DNA of 64,000 bases from Actinomyces sp. ph3 (GTDB taxonomy: Bacteria > Actinomycetota > Actinomycetes > Actinomycetales > Actinomycetaceae): assembly GCF_000308055.1 (NCBI RefSeq), contig NZ_CAGY01000001.1, positions 62,001 to 126,000 on the forward strand, given 5' to 3'. The translations under genes were made by a program, and so were the position numbers. Shown piece by piece: positions 46,152 through 55,204 of this stretch. How positions within the stretch are numbered: the first letter of the stretch is position 1; the number at the start of each line of letters is the position of its first letter. Below the pieces are notes generated by a model that did no database searches, had not been told where the DNA came from, and worked only from the letters and a program-made list of their open reading frames with translations.

Positions 46152-46931
46152 ATGACACGTACCCCTTTGATGGCAGGTAACTGGAAGATGAACCTCGATC
46201 ACCTCGAGGCAAATCACCTGGTCCAGGGCTTGGCCATGGAACTTTCCGACCACAACTTTGACTACTCGCGTTGCGAGGTCCTGGTGATCCCTCCCTTCAC
46301 CGATCTTCGTACCGTGCAGACCGTTGTTGACGCCGATGATCTTCAGATCAAGTACGGCGCACAGGACATCTCTGTCCACGACAATGGTGCATTCACCGGT
46401 GAGATCTCCTCTGAGATGCTGACCAAGCTTGGATGCAGCTACGTGGTCGTTGGCCACTCCGAGCGTCGTGAGTACCACAACGAGTCCGATCAACTTGTCG
46501 GCCAAAAGGCTCGCAAGGCATTCGATGCCGGCATGACTCCGATCCTGTGCTGCGGCGAGGCTCTTGAGGTTCGTAGGGCTGGAACCCACGTCGAGTTCGT
46601 TCTCGGTCAGGTTCGTGCAGCACTCGAAGGCTTCACCGCCGACGAGGTCGCGAAGATTGTCATCGCCTACGAACCCATTTGGGCAATTGGTACCGGCGAG
46701 ACTGCTACTGCCGATGACGCACAGGAAGTTTGCGGTGCGATCCGCGAGGCACTGCGTGCTGACTACGGCGACGCAACCGCTGACTCCACCCGTATCCTCT
46801 ACGGCGGCTCGGCAAAGCCCGGAAACATCAAGGAGCTCATGAGCCAGCCCGATGTTGATGGCGCGCTTGTTGGTGGCGCATCGCTGAAGGCGGATTCCTT
46901 CGCCGCGATGGCTCGCTTCCAGGAGCTGTGA
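46152..46931 (+). CDS. tpiA: Triosephosphate isomerase
   Basis: A 259-residue barrel enzyme that interconverts DHAP and [15 protein letters not shown] holds the substrate Asn/Lys, VVGHSERRE the catalytic His, [11 protein letters not shown] the catalytic Glu, and YGGSAKPGN the phosphate loop. Three bases separate it from pgk, so it is co-translated. Confidence 0.98.
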   Translation: MTRTPLMAGNWKMNLDHLEANHLVQGLAMELSDHNFDYSRCEVLVIPPFTDLRTVQTVVDADDLQIKYGAQDISVHDNGAFTGEISSEMLTKLGCSYVVVGHSERREYHNESDQLVGQKARKAFDAGMTPILCCGEALEVRRAGTHVEFVLGQVRAALEGFTADEVAKIVIAYEPIWAIGTGETATADDAQEVCGAIREALRADYGDATADSTRILYGGSAKPGNIKELMSQPDVDGALVGGASLKADSFAAMARFQEL

Positions 46932-46944
46932 TCCTTTAAAGGCT

Positions 46945-46979
46945 CTGGGCACCGAAGTGCGCAACACTTCGGTGCCCAG
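46945..46979 (+). terminator. Terminator of the gap-pgk-tpiA operon
   Basis: A perfect 15-bp stem (46945-46959 with 46965-46979), loop CGCAA, starts 13 nt after tpiA. No T-run follows, but the stem is very stable. A candidate secG -10 (TAGACT, 47005-47010) comes just after. Confidence 0.7.
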
Positions 46980-47004
46980 CTGGCCTTAACCAAGCATTAT
47001 TCGC

Positions 47005-47010
47005 TAGACT
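47005..47010 (+). promoter_or_regulatory. -10 box of secG
   Basis: TAGACT lies 40 nt before the secG GTG and 25 nt after the tpiA hairpin. Confidence 0.35.
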
Positions 47011-47050
47011 ACAAACCGTTGAAGTCTCTGAAAGAATCGGAAAATCGAAC

Positions 47051-47296
47051 GTGGCGGCACTGAACATTACACTCATCGTCATCATCACCCTGACCAGCAT
47101 TTTGCTGACCCTGACGATTCTGATGCACAAGGGTAAGGGTGGCGGCCTTTCCGATATGTTCGGTGGCGGAATTTCTTCTTCGGCTGGTTCTTCTGGCGTC
47201 GCAGAGCGGAACCTGAACCGCATCACCTTAGCAATCCTCCTGATCTGGGTTGTGAGCATTATCGGTATGGGAGTGCTGATGAAGTTCGCTTCCTGA
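47051..47296 (+). CDS. secG: Preprotein translocase subunit SecG
   Basis: An 81-residue two-helix membrane subunit of the SecYEG channel. The first helix is ITLIVIITLTSILLTLTILM, then a glycine-rich loop typical of SecG (HKGKGGGLSDMFGGGISSS), and a second helix ILLIWVVSIIGMGVLM. Length is normal. Its position after tpiA is conserved in actinobacteria. Confidence 0.95.
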   Translation: MAALNITLIVIITLTSILLTLTILMHKGKGGGLSDMFGGGISSSAGSSGVAERNLNRITLAILLIWVVSIIGMGVLMKFAS

Positions 47297-47309
47297 ACGG
47301 AAGTCTTTT

Positions 47310-47339
47310 AACGCCGCGCTTTTGTTAAGCGCGGCGTTT
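47310..47339 (+). terminator. Terminator of secG
   Basis: A perfect 12-bp stem (47310-47321 with 47327-47338) and loop TTGTT, 13 nt after secG. The hairpin abuts the ydcF remnant, whose first plausible start codon overlaps its 3' edge. Confidence 0.85.
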
Positions 47340-47837
47340 GTGTTTGAACCCCTGCTTAGAGGACGAATCGATAAGGCTTTAGAGCTATGGAAAGCACAGG
47401 GCGCACATGCGATTCTTATTCCCTCGGGTGGGCAGGGAAGTGACGAAGTCATTTCTGAAGCTGAAGCCATGGCCCGCTATTTATCTTCACGTGGCGTCCC
47501 ACAGGACTCAATCCTTCTTGAAGACCGTTCAACCACAACCATGGAGAATCTTCTATTTGCCAAGCATCTTCTGGAAGCACGAGGTTTAGGAGCATACCGC
47601 TGCGCCTTTGTCACATCTGACTACCACGTCTTCCGAACGTCACTCTATGCGTCAAAAGTTGGGCTCAAGGGTGACGGCATCGGTTCGAAGACGGCTGGCT
47701 ATTACTTTCCAACTGCGTTTATTCGCGAATTTATAGCTATTACAAAGGAACACTGGCTTCCCTACGTCATCATCACGATGATCTGGGCAGCCAGTGTCCT
47801 ATCGCCGTATCTCGGCTCGTTGATATTCTCGAATTAG
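47340..47837 (+). pseudogene. YdcF/DUF218 family remnant, N-terminus missing
   Basis: The conceptual 165 residues match the DUF218 fold from its first helix on: PLLRGRIDKALELW, IPSGGQGSDEVISEAEAMARYL, LLEDRSTTTMENLLFAKHLL, VTSDYHVFRTSLYASKVGLK, then a C-terminal membrane helix (LPYVIITMIWAASVL). Actinobacterial homologues have several N-terminal membrane helices and an initial LGxG strand; these are gone and the frame is closed by a stop inside secG. GTG 47340 and TTG 47322 are the only starts, both without a ribosome site and inside or next to the secG terminator. I read it as a 5'-truncated gene with an intact 3' part. Translation of a short form is not excluded. Confidence 0.7.
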
Positions 47838-47858
47838 AAAGCGGGGGAGAAGTACCCC

Positions 47859-49940
47859 TTAGTGAGCGGCAGCGATACTCTCGCGAGCCTGTGCCGCAAT
47901 GTTCTCAGGCGTGAAGCCGTACTTCTCAAACAGTCGGGCGCCGTCCACGGACTCGCCAAAGTGATCGAGGGAGACGATCCGTCCGGCCTCACCAACCCAG
48001 CGGTACCAAGGAAGCGCAATGCCGGCCTCGACAGCCACGCGCGCGCGAACCGCCGAGGGGAGGACCGACTCGCGGTAGGCCTCGTCCTGGTTCTCAAACC
48101 ACTCAATGCACGGAACCGAGACAACGCGCGAGGCAACTCCCTCGCCCTTCAGCAGGCGATGAGCCTCCAAAGTAGGTGCTACCTCTGAACCCGTGGCCAT
48201 CAAAATAACCTCGGGAGTGCCTTCGCAATCGGCGAGAATGTAGGCACCGCGGGCAACACCTTGAGCATCAGCAAGCTCGCTTCCTTCACCACGGGCGGGA
48301 TTAGGAAGGTTCTGTCGGCTTAAGACCAAAGCTGCAGGATGATGCTGCTCGAGGATGTTCTTCCATGCCTGGACAGTCTCAGCTGCGTCCGCAGGGCGAA
48401 TCACTGCAAGATTTGGAATCGCACGGTAGGAAGCAAGATGTTCAATGGGCTGGTGTGTGGGTCCATCTTCGCCAACACCGATTGAATCGTGTGTCCAAAC
48501 ATAGGTGACGGGAAGGTCCATGAGAGCGGCAAGGCGAACCGCACCGCGCATAAAGTCCGAGAACACAAAGAAGGTGCCGCCATACACTCGAGTAAGACCA
48601 TCAGCCGCGATACCGTTCATCGCACAGGCCATCGCAAATTCGCGAATACCAAAGTGGAGGTTGCGGCCGTATGGGTCAGCTTCAAAGGAACGCGAGTACG
48701 TCCCTTCCGGAAGGAATGAGGTCAATCCATTGAGGAAGGTGTTATTTGATCCACCGAGGTCAGCGGAGCCACCCCAGAGTTCAGGAAGCACCGGTGCGAT
48801 AGCGTTCAGTACCTTTCCCGAGGCCGAGCGGGTTGCGATTGCCTTATCCGCTGGGAATTCGGGGAGCGCCTTTTCCCACCCCTGGGGGAGTCCTCCCTGA
48901 CGAAGGCGCTCAAGAAGAGCCGCTCGATCGGGATTTGCGTCCTTCCACTGCTCGAAACGCTGATTCCATTGGTTACGGAGTGCCTGTGCACGCTGAGCAA
49001 ATTGATTGCGAGAATGCGCAACGGCCTCTTCATCGACGGCGAAGTGAGCATCCGGATCGGCTCCCAATGCGAGCTTTAATCCACGAAGTGCCTCTTCGCC
49101 GAGTTTGGCACCGTGAATTCCTCCGGTGTTGGATTTTTCGGGAGTCGGCCAACCAATAACCGTCCGTAGCGCAATGATCGAGGGCTGGTCGGTGTTATCA
49201 CGAGCGGCATCCAAAGCCTCATCCAAGGCTTGAACGTCTTCAACGTAGGAGCCATCCTCGCTCAACCAGTTCACGCGCTGGACGTGCCAACCATAGGACT
49301 CGTAGCGCTTGAGAACGTCCTCGCTGAATGCGATATCGGTATCGCCCTCGATCGAGATGCGGTTATCGTCCCATAAAACAATGAGGTTGCCGAGCTTTTG
49401 TGTTCCCGCAAGGGACGAAGCCTCCGCGGAAACGCCCTCTTGAAGACAGCCGTCACCGGCAATGACGTAAACACAATGATCAAAAATCGACTGACCATGA
49501 GGAGTCTCGGGATCAAGCAGACCATGGGTAAAACGCTCAGCCATCGCGAAACCAACAGCGGAAGCAAGACCGGTTCCCAGCGGTCCAGTTGTGAGTTCAA
49601 CACCCGGGGTATGCCCGAACTCGGGATGTCCAGGGGTGAGTGCGCCTTCGGTACGCAGGGCTTTCAGGTCCTCAAGTTCAACGCCCATTCCCGCAAGATA
49701 GAGCTGGAGATATTGAGTCAGTGAAGAGTGGCCCGACGAAAGAATGAAACGATCGCGGCCCAGCCAGTGTGGGTCTGACGGGTCAAGGCGAAGGTGATGC
49801 TGGTAGAGCGCATACGCCGCAGGAGCAAGCGAAATCGCTGCTCCCGGGTGTCCATTTCCGACACGTTCAACTGCATCAGCGGCAAGAATTTTGGCGGTGG
49901 AAATAGCGCGGCTATCGAGCTCATTCCAAGACGCGGGCAC
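47859..49940 (-). CDS. tkt: Transketolase
   Basis: A 693-residue thiamine diphosphate enzyme of the pentose phosphate pathway. Motifs: GHPGAAISLAPAAYALY (residue 31 on), GPLGTGLASAVGFAMAER, the ThDP motif GDGCLQEGVSAEASSLAG..LIVLWDDNRIS, and in the pyrimidine domain FGIREFAMACAMNGIA and THDSIGVGEDGPTHQPIEH. I use GTG 49940 since AGGAGG lies 6 nt upstream; a TTG at 49958 precedes that ribosome site. Gene converges with the ydcF remnant, only 21 nt apart. Confidence 0.97.
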   Translation of the reverse strand: MPASWNELDSRAISTAKILAADAVERVGNGHPGAAISLAPAAYALYQHHLRLDPSDPHWLGRDRFILSSGHSSLTQYLQLYLAGMGVELEDLKALRTEGALTPGHPEFGHTPGVELTTGPLGTGLASAVGFAMAERFTHGLLDPETPHGQSIFDHCVYVIAGDGCLQEGVSAEASSLAGTQKLGNLIVLWDDNRISIEGDTDIAFSEDVLKRYESYGWHVQRVNWLSEDGSYVEDVQALDEALDAARDNTDQPSIIALRTVIGWPTPEKSNTGGIHGAKLGEEALRGLKLALGADPDAHFAVDEEAVAHSRNQFAQRAQALRNQWNQRFEQWKDANPDRAALLERLRQGGLPQGWEKALPEFPADKAIATRSASGKVLNAIAPVLPELWGGSADLGGSNNTFLNGLTSFLPEGTYSRSFEADPYGRNLHFGIREFAMACAMNGIAADGLTRVYGGTFFVFSDFMRGAVRLAALMDLPVTYVWTHDSIGVGEDGPTHQPIEHLASYRAIPNLAVIRPADAAETVQAWKNILEQHHPAALVLSRQNLPNPARGEGSELADAQGVARGAYILADCEGTPEVILMATGSEVAPTLEAHRLLKGEGVASRVVSVPCIEWFENQDEAYRESVLPSAVRARVAVEAGIALPWYRWVGEAGRIVSLDHFGESVDGARLFEKYGFTPENIAAQARESIAAAH

Positions 49941-50044
49941 GATTGGACCTCCTGGCAATCGGTAAGATGGCTTCCCTGCAGGGTTAAGTGTAGCCGCTCG
50001 CCGCGCTCTAACAGCGAATATGCAGTAAATCAGTCGGGCGCAAA

Positions 50045-50050
50045 TACAAT
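50045..50050 (+). promoter_or_regulatory. -10 box of xerD (leaderless-type)
   Basis: TACAAT, near consensus, ends 6 nt before the GTG at 50057. No Shine-Dalgarno sequence is present. Confidence 0.5.
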
Positions 50051-50056
50051 GACCCC

Positions 50057-51025
50057 GTGGCTAAACAAATGGAGCGCGTTCAGGAAGAATGGCTTATTTT
50101 CCTGAGTGTCGAGAAGGGCGCATCCCCGCATACTGTCTCCAACTATCGGCGCGATGTACAAAAATATTGCGCTTTCCTAGAGGCACGTGGCGTTGATCAA
50201 TGCGATCAGATCACCGAGAGTTCGATTGAGGACTTTCTTGCGTCACTTAGCGAGGTGAAAGACGGACATGCTGCAGCACCCTCCTCCGTGGCGCGCGCAT
50301 TAGCGGCAATTCGTTCTTTCCACAAATACGCACTTCGAGAAGGCCACAGTGCGCAGGATCCCAGCGCCCAAGTTCGTGTTCCTCAAGTTGCTGAGCACCT
50401 TCCGAAAGCTCTAACAGTCGAGCAAGTTGAAGCCTTGCTCGAGGCGGCGGGTACCGGGGATAATCCGCGTTCACTTCGTGATCGAGCCCTGCTTGAAACC
50501 CTCTACGCAACGGGTGCCCGCGTGAGCGAAGCCGTTTCAATGGCGATTGATGACCTCGACCTTAATGAAGAACTTCCGATCATTCGCCTGTTTGGAAAGG
50601 GACGTAAGGAACGACTTGTTCCCTTGGGGTCTATGGCAAAACAGGCTCTTGAAGCCTATCTTGTGCGTGCGCGTCCCTTCTTTTCTTCAAAAGGGAAAGG
50701 CTGCCCGAACGTCTTCCTCAACAATAGGGGAGGCGCACTTTCGCGTCAGTCCGCTTGGGACATCATTCAACGCGCTGCAACGCTCGCGCAGCTTGAGGTG
50801 CCCGTCTCTCCACATACCTTGCGACATTCCTTTGCCACACATTTATTAGAAGGCGGAGCGAATATCCGAGACGTACAAGAATTGCTTGGGCATTCCTCTG
50901 TCTCGACGACGCAAATCTATACCAAGGTGACGATTGCGACCCTTAAGGAAATGTACCGAACTGCCCATCCGCGCGCGCAGCTCGATCCAAGCGATCTCAC
51001 AACCTCGGCCTCGCAATCCCAATAA
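50057..51025 (+). CDS. xerD: Tyrosine recombinase XerD
   Basis: A 322-residue site-specific recombinase that resolves chromosome dimers at dif with XerC. The N-terminal SAM-like DNA-binding domain covers about residues 1-110 ([20 protein letters not shown]). The catalytic domain has [12 protein letters not shown] (first Arg), [12 protein letters not shown] (Lys), [20 protein letters not shown] (His and second Arg), [16 protein letters not shown] (His and nucleophile Tyr). I name it XerD, not XerC, because it lies next to parA-scpAB as in related genomes. Confidence 0.92.
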   Translation: MAKQMERVQEEWLIFLSVEKGASPHTVSNYRRDVQKYCAFLEARGVDQCDQITESSIEDFLASLSEVKDGHAAAPSSVARALAAIRSFHKYALREGHSAQDPSAQVRVPQVAEHLPKALTVEQVEALLEAAGTGDNPRSLRDRALLETLYATGARVSEAVSMAIDDLDLNEELPIIRLFGKGRKERLVPLGSMAKQALEAYLVRARPFFSSKGKGCPNVFLNNRGGALSRQSAWDIIQRAATLAQLEVPVSPHTLRHSFATHLLEGGANIRDVQELLGHSSVSTTQIYTKVTIATLKEMYRTAHPRAQLDPSDLTTSASQSQ

Positions 51026-51081
51026 GACAAGCGAGCTCACAACTTAAGCGGGGTAGGGCGGAATTGTGTGGAGCAATGCAC

Positions 51082-51087
51082 TAAGAT
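51082..51087 (+). promoter_or_regulatory. -10 box of parA (leaderless-type)
   Basis: TAAGAT is 7 nt before GTG 51095 and decides in favour of that start over GTG 51068. Confidence 0.45.
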
Positions 51088-51094
51088 AGGGAAC

Positions 51095-51961
51095 GTGACG
51101 AATCCATCTCAGCCAACGCTTACCGGGGATCTTCCTGCCAACGAAGAAAATGATTTCCCCGTCCCGGCACCACTGACCGGGCATGGACCCGCACGCATTA
51201 TTGCGATGTGTAATCAAAAAGGTGGGGTTGGAAAGACAACGACAACCATCAATCTTGCAGCATCGCTAGCTGAATATGGACGTCGTGTTCTGATTGTTGA
51301 CTTCGATCCTCAAGGCGCCGCATCTGTTGGCTTGGGTATCAATACCCTGGATATGGAACACACAATCTATAACCTCCTGATGAATCCGAAGGAAGATATT
51401 CATCAGGCCCTGTGCCACACCTCAATTCCCGACCTCGATATCGTTCCTGCAAATATCGATCTTTCGGCCGCCGAAGTTCAGTTGGTTAACGAGGTTGCGC
51501 GTGAATCAGCACTCTCGCGTGTTCTTCGACCGGTCGTCGATGACTACGACGTCATTTTGATTGACTGCCAGCCTTCGCTTGGACTACTCACCGTCAATGC
51601 CTTGACCGCGGCACACGGTGTGATTGTTCCTATGGAAGCGGAGTTTTTTGCTCTTCGCGGTGTCGCATTGCTAGTCGAAACCATCGAAACAGTGCGCGAT
51701 CGAATTAATCCGCGCCTGAAGATCGACGGAATTCTGGCGACGATGGTTGATACCCGCACCTTGCACTCCCGTGAGGTTTTGGAGCGACTTGACGAGGCCT
51801 TTGGTGACCTTGTCTTCACAACACGGATTGCGCGTACTGTGAAGTTCCCCGATGCTTCAGTCGCGACAGTGCCAATTACCAGCTACGCGCCGAACCACCC
51901 GGGCGCGCGTTCCTACCGACGTTTGGCCAGAGAGATCATCGCGCGTGGAGATGTCGCCTGA
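51095..51961 (+). CDS. parA: ParA/Soj family chromosome partitioning ATPase
   Basis: A 288-residue deviant Walker-type ATPase. The P-loop is CNQKGGVGKTTTTINLAASLA, with the signature Lys in KGGVGKT; then VDFDPQGAASVGLG, IDCQPSLGLLTVNAL and TMVDTRTLHSREVLERL. About 45 unstructured residues precede the fold. No parB follows; in this conserved position (xerD-parA-scpA-scpB) the protein is an orphan ParA whose partner is unclear. Its 3' end overlaps scpA by 11 nt. Confidence 0.93.
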   Translation: MTNPSQPTLTGDLPANEENDFPVPAPLTGHGPARIIAMCNQKGGVGKTTTTINLAASLAEYGRRVLIVDFDPQGAASVGLGINTLDMEHTIYNLLMNPKEDIHQALCHTSIPDLDIVPANIDLSAAEVQLVNEVARESALSRVLRPVVDDYDVILIDCQPSLGLLTVNALTAAHGVIVPMEAEFFALRGVALLVETIETVRDRINPRLKIDGILATMVDTRTLHSREVLERLDEAFGDLVFTTRIARTVKFPDASVATVPITSYAPNHPGARSYRRLAREIIARGDVA

Positions 51962-52739
51962 ATATGACGGGACTCAAGCGGCACTTGATGATTTTCAAGT
52001 CTCGCTTGAAGTCTTCGAAGGTCCTTTCGACCTTCTGCTCCAATTGATCTCTCGGAAGAAGCTTGATATCACTCAGGTTGCCCTTGCCGAAGTGACCGAT
52101 GAGTTCATTGCACATATGCATGCCTTTCCTGATCTTTCACGGACCAGTGAATTCCTTGTCGTAGCTGCGACACTGTTGGATATAAAGGCAGCGCGTTTGC
52201 TTCCTGATTATGAAGAGGAATCATCGCTGAGTAGTGAGGACCTCGAGGCACGTGACCTGCTCTTCAGTCGTTTGCTTCAATATCGGGCATTCAAGCTAGC
52301 TGCGGGGGAGATCGCACAACGGCTTGATGCCTATGTGGGTTTAATCCCGCGCAGTGTTGCGCTTGAACCTCAGTTCACTCGACTTCTTCCGGAACTTCGA
52401 TGGGAAGTAGGCGCTGAGGATCTTGCTCGTGCATGTGCGGACGCGCTCAGTGCTCAGCCGCCGACCGTCGAAGTGACGCACCTCCATTCAGCTGCAGTGC
52501 CGGTTGCTCAGGAAGCAAAGGTCGTCATCGCGTATCTAAGTGCTTATGGCCACGCAACCTTTTCTCAGCTCATCTCGGACGCGCGCGATACGGCTGTTGT
52601 TGTCTCGCGTTTCCTCGCTATCTTAGAGTTGTACAGGCGCCGAGCGATCGAGTTCCAGCAGGAAGAGGCGCTTTCAACACTGGAACTTGTATGGAATGGG
52701 AATGACCCAAAGGTCGATGAATGGGAGGAGGACGTATGA
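51951..52739 (+). CDS. scpA: Segregation and condensation protein A
   Basis: A 262-residue kleisin that links SMC heads with ScpB. The N-terminal motif VSLEVFEGPFDLLLQLISRKKLDI and LVVAATLLDIKAARLLP are characteristic. The C-terminal winged helix lies around VVIAYLSAYGHATFSQLISDARDTAVVVSRFLAILELYRR. I chose ATG 51951 inside the end of parA; GTG 51945 is possible. An in-frame upstream ORF extension is a shadow of parA. Stop overlaps scpB by 4 nt. Confidence 0.94.
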   Translation: MSPEYDGTQAALDDFQVSLEVFEGPFDLLLQLISRKKLDITQVALAEVTDEFIAHMHAFPDLSRTSEFLVVAATLLDIKAARLLPDYEEESSLSSEDLEARDLLFSRLLQYRAFKLAAGEIAQRLDAYVGLIPRSVALEPQFTRLLPELRWEVGAEDLARACADALSAQPPTVEVTHLHSAAVPVAQEAKVVIAYLSAYGHATFSQLISDARDTAVVVSRFLAILELYRRRAIEFQQEEALSTLELVWNGNDPKVDEWEEDV

Positions 52740-53317
52740 GCGATGCACGTGACCTCGCTGAGACTCAACTTCTCTTCGCTCCCATCGAAGCAATTTTGAT
52801 GGTTGTCGATCAACCTGTTACTGCTCAACAGCTTGCCGGTGTTCTCAATGTATCTGCTGAAGATATCGAGCACGTGCTTGAAGCGCTCTCTGCGCAATAC
52901 GCTGGACGCTCTGGCGGCCGTGAACACGGATTTGAACTTCGGCGTCTAGGTGGAGGATGGCGAATTTATTCTGCTCCTCGCTGGGAGTCGCTTGTTTCCC
53001 AGTTTATTGTTGGATCAGGACAATCTAAACTGTCACAAGCTGCTCTGGAAACACTTGCGGTTATTGCCTATCGTCAACCGATCTCGCGTGCGAGGATCTC
53101 TCAAATTCGCGGCGTTAATGTTGATGCAGTGGTTCGGACCTTGAGTGCACGTGAACTCATTGAGGAAGTTGGCCAATCTTCTTCGGGGGCTCGTTTGTAT
53201 GGGACGACCCAAGTATTTCTTGAACGAATGGGAATGAATTCCCTTGACGAATTGGCACCATTAGCCCCCTACCTTCCGGCTTCGGACGAGCTGGACGAAC
53301 TTGAGGAGACACTGTGA
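52736..53317 (+). CDS. scpB: Segregation and condensation protein B
   Basis: A 193-residue protein with two winged-helix domains that binds ScpA in the SMC complex. Motifs are PIEAILMVVDQPVTAQQLA, HGFELRRLGGGWRIYSAP, QAALETLAVIAYRQPISRA, IRGVNVDAVVRTLSARELI and GARLYGTTQVFLERMGM. ATG 52736 overlaps the scpA stop, with AGGAGGA just upstream. The 3' end overlaps rluB by 4 nt. Confidence 0.96.
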   Translation: MSDARDLAETQLLFAPIEAILMVVDQPVTAQQLAGVLNVSAEDIEHVLEALSAQYAGRSGGREHGFELRRLGGGWRIYSAPRWESLVSQFIVGSGQSKLSQAALETLAVIAYRQPISRARISQIRGVNVDAVVRTLSARELIEEVGQSSSGARLYGTTQVFLERMGMNSLDELAPLAPYLPASDELDELEETL

Positions 53318-54063
53318 GAAACGATTCCTATAGTGAAGACGGCATTCGCCTGCAAAAAGTACTCTCACGTGCGGGGGTAGCTTCTCGACGGGCAGCAGAA
53401 GAGCTTATTGCCCAAGGCCGTGTTTCAGTTGACGGCAAGGTGGTTCGCGGTCAAGGTATGCGTGTTGACCCCAGGCGTCAGGCAATCCACGTCGATGGTA
53501 AGCGGATTATTTTGGAAGAGAATCGTCCGATCGTCATGGCTGTGAATAAGCCTGTTGGCATGGTTTCGACCATGTCAGACCCGGAGGGGCGTCCGACGCT
53601 AGCGGATCTTGTTGCTGATTACCCTGAGCGTCTGTATCACGTGGGCCGCTTGGATATCGATACATCTGGGCTGCTTTTACTGACGAATGATGGTGAGCTT
53701 GCGAACCGACTGACCCACCCCTCCTACGAGATTCCTAAGACCTATATCGCGCGTGTTCACGGCGAAGTTAAGCCGGGTGTCCGCCGTCGTCTGCTCGAAG
53801 GCGTCGAATTGGAAGATGGTCCGATTGCGGTTGATTCTTTCCGCACCATGGAAACTTACGGTGATATCACCACTGTTGAAATCGTCGTCCATGAAGGACG
53901 TAACCGCCTTGTCCGCCGTCTGATGGATGAGGTGGGCTACCCAGTTCGCGAGCTCGTTCGTACAAAGTTTGGGCCTATTCGCCTGGAACACCTACAACCC
54001 GGAACAATGCGTCGCGTCAAGGGCCCGCAGCTTGCTGCTCTCTATGACGCAGTTGGCTTGTGA
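53314..54063 (+). CDS. rluB: 23S rRNA pseudouridine synthase, RluB/RsuA family
   Basis: A 249-residue enzyme. An N-terminal S4 RNA-binding domain (RLQKVLSRAGVASRRAAEELIAQGRVSVDG) precedes the synthase domain with the catalytic Asp in VGRLDIDTSGLLLLTNDGEL. Also seen are KTYIARVHGEVKPGVRRRLLEG and EGRNRLVRRLMDEVGYPV. GTG start overlaps scpB; stop overlaps tyrA, so this is one tightly coupled operon. Confidence 0.95.
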   Translation: MRNDSYSEDGIRLQKVLSRAGVASRRAAEELIAQGRVSVDGKVVRGQGMRVDPRRQAIHVDGKRIILEENRPIVMAVNKPVGMVSTMSDPEGRPTLADLVADYPERLYHVGRLDIDTSGLLLLTNDGELANRLTHPSYEIPKTYIARVHGEVKPGVRRRLLEGVELEDGPIAVDSFRTMETYGDITTVEIVVHEGRNRLVRRLMDEVGYPVRELVRTKFGPIRLEHLQPGTMRRVKGPQLAALYDAVGL

Positions 54064-55202
54064 GTCCTGTGCCATCTCACGTGAGCACGACCCGCGGCCC
54101 CGTCCTGATTATCGGCACGGGTCTTCTGGGCACTTCTCTTGCGCTTGCACTTCGTAGTGGGGGAGTTGAGGTTTTTCTTCGTGATTCCTCTCCAACGGCT
54201 GGACGCTTAGCGCAGGATTTGGGCGCTGGTACTCTGATCGGTCCGGATGATCACTGCTCTCCGTCGCTGGTGATTGTGTCAACTCCTCCTGACGTTGCTG
54301 ATATTTGTGTTGTGGATGCGTTGATTCGGTATCCCGAGGCCGTCGTCAGCGATGTCGCTTCCGTAAAGTTGGCTGTCCTTGAGGGAGTTGTCGAGGAAGC
54401 AGAGCGTCGCGGCCTCGATATCACGAGCCGCTACGTGGGTTCTCATCCGATGGCAGGTCGCGAGCGTAGTGGCGCAGGTGCGGCAGACGCAGATCTTTTC
54501 TACGGCAGGCCATGGGTGATTGTTCCTAGCCCGACTTCATCTCCTGATGCAGTGATGCGGATTCGTTCGCTTGCGGGGGATGTGGGAGCCTTCCCCATTG
54601 AGATGGACGCTTCGACGCATGATCAATCCGTTGCGCTAATTTCGCACGTACCTCAGTTGGTCTCGTCAATGCTTGCTGCTCGGCTCGCAGATGCCCCCGT
54701 TTCAGCCCTTTCACTTTCGGGTCAAGGCTTGCGTGATACAACTCGAATTGCCGCCTCCGATCCTCGTTTGTGGACCGCTATTTTGGCGGGTAATGCTGGT
54801 CCCGTTGTCAAGGTGTTGAAGGATATTCGCGGCGATCTCGATGATTTGATTTCGCATCTAGATGCCGCCGCGCAGGAAGGTCCTCTTGAAGGTGGGAGCG
54901 TTGGAGCTGTCTATCGTGTGATGGATCAGGGCAATAGGGGAGTCGCGCGGATTCCGGGTAAACACGGTGGAGCGCCAACCCGCTACGTTGTTCTCGATGT
55001 ATTTGTTCCTGATACTGCTGGCTCTCTCGGTCGACTATTCGCAGATCTCGGTGAGATCGGCGTAAATATTGAAGACTTCGCCCTTGAGCACTCTGCAGGC
55101 GCTCAAATGGGTGTTGCCCGACTCAGTCTCGATCCATCTATCGTTTCTTCGACCATCTGCCAGCTGCAGGAACGCGGGTGGAATACCGGAAGTGGAGATT
55201 AA
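54060..55202 (+). CDS. tyrA: Prephenate dehydrogenase
   Basis: A 380-residue enzyme of tyrosine synthesis that oxidatively decarboxylates prephenate. NAD-binding IIGTGLLGTSLALALR is near the N-terminus. SHPMAGRERSGAGAADADLF is the substrate motif, and QGLRDTTRIAASDPRLWTAIL is a conserved block. A C-terminal ACT-like domain (VVLDVFVPDTAGSLGRLF..IGVNIEDFALEH) suggests feedback control by tyrosine. Overlaps rluB by 4 nt; cmk starts 2 nt after its stop. Confidence 0.93.
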   Translation: MSPVPSHVSTTRGPVLIIGTGLLGTSLALALRSGGVEVFLRDSSPTAGRLAQDLGAGTLIGPDDHCSPSLVIVSTPPDVADICVVDALIRYPEAVVSDVASVKLAVLEGVVEEAERRGLDITSRYVGSHPMAGRERSGAGAADADLFYGRPWVIVPSPTSSPDAVMRIRSLAGDVGAFPIEMDASTHDQSVALISHVPQLVSSMLAARLADAPVSALSLSGQGLRDTTRIAASDPRLWTAILAGNAGPVVKVLKDIRGDLDDLISHLDAAAQEGPLEGGSVGAVYRVMDQGNRGVARIPGKHGGAPTRYVVLDVFVPDTAGSLGRLFADLGEIGVNIEDFALEHSAGAQMGVARLSLDPSIVSSTICQLQERGWNTGSGD

Positions 55203-55204
55203 TA

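Noticed and set aside
45372-46967. A 531-codon open frame antisense to pgk and tpiA
   Set aside because: Same codon-bias artefact; it spans two real genes and has no ribosome site or family motifs.
51007-51094. A parS centromere site before parA
   Set aside because: I looked for a TGTTTCACGTGAAACA-like palindrome here and around scpAB and saw none; the orphan ParA is not linked to a visible parS.
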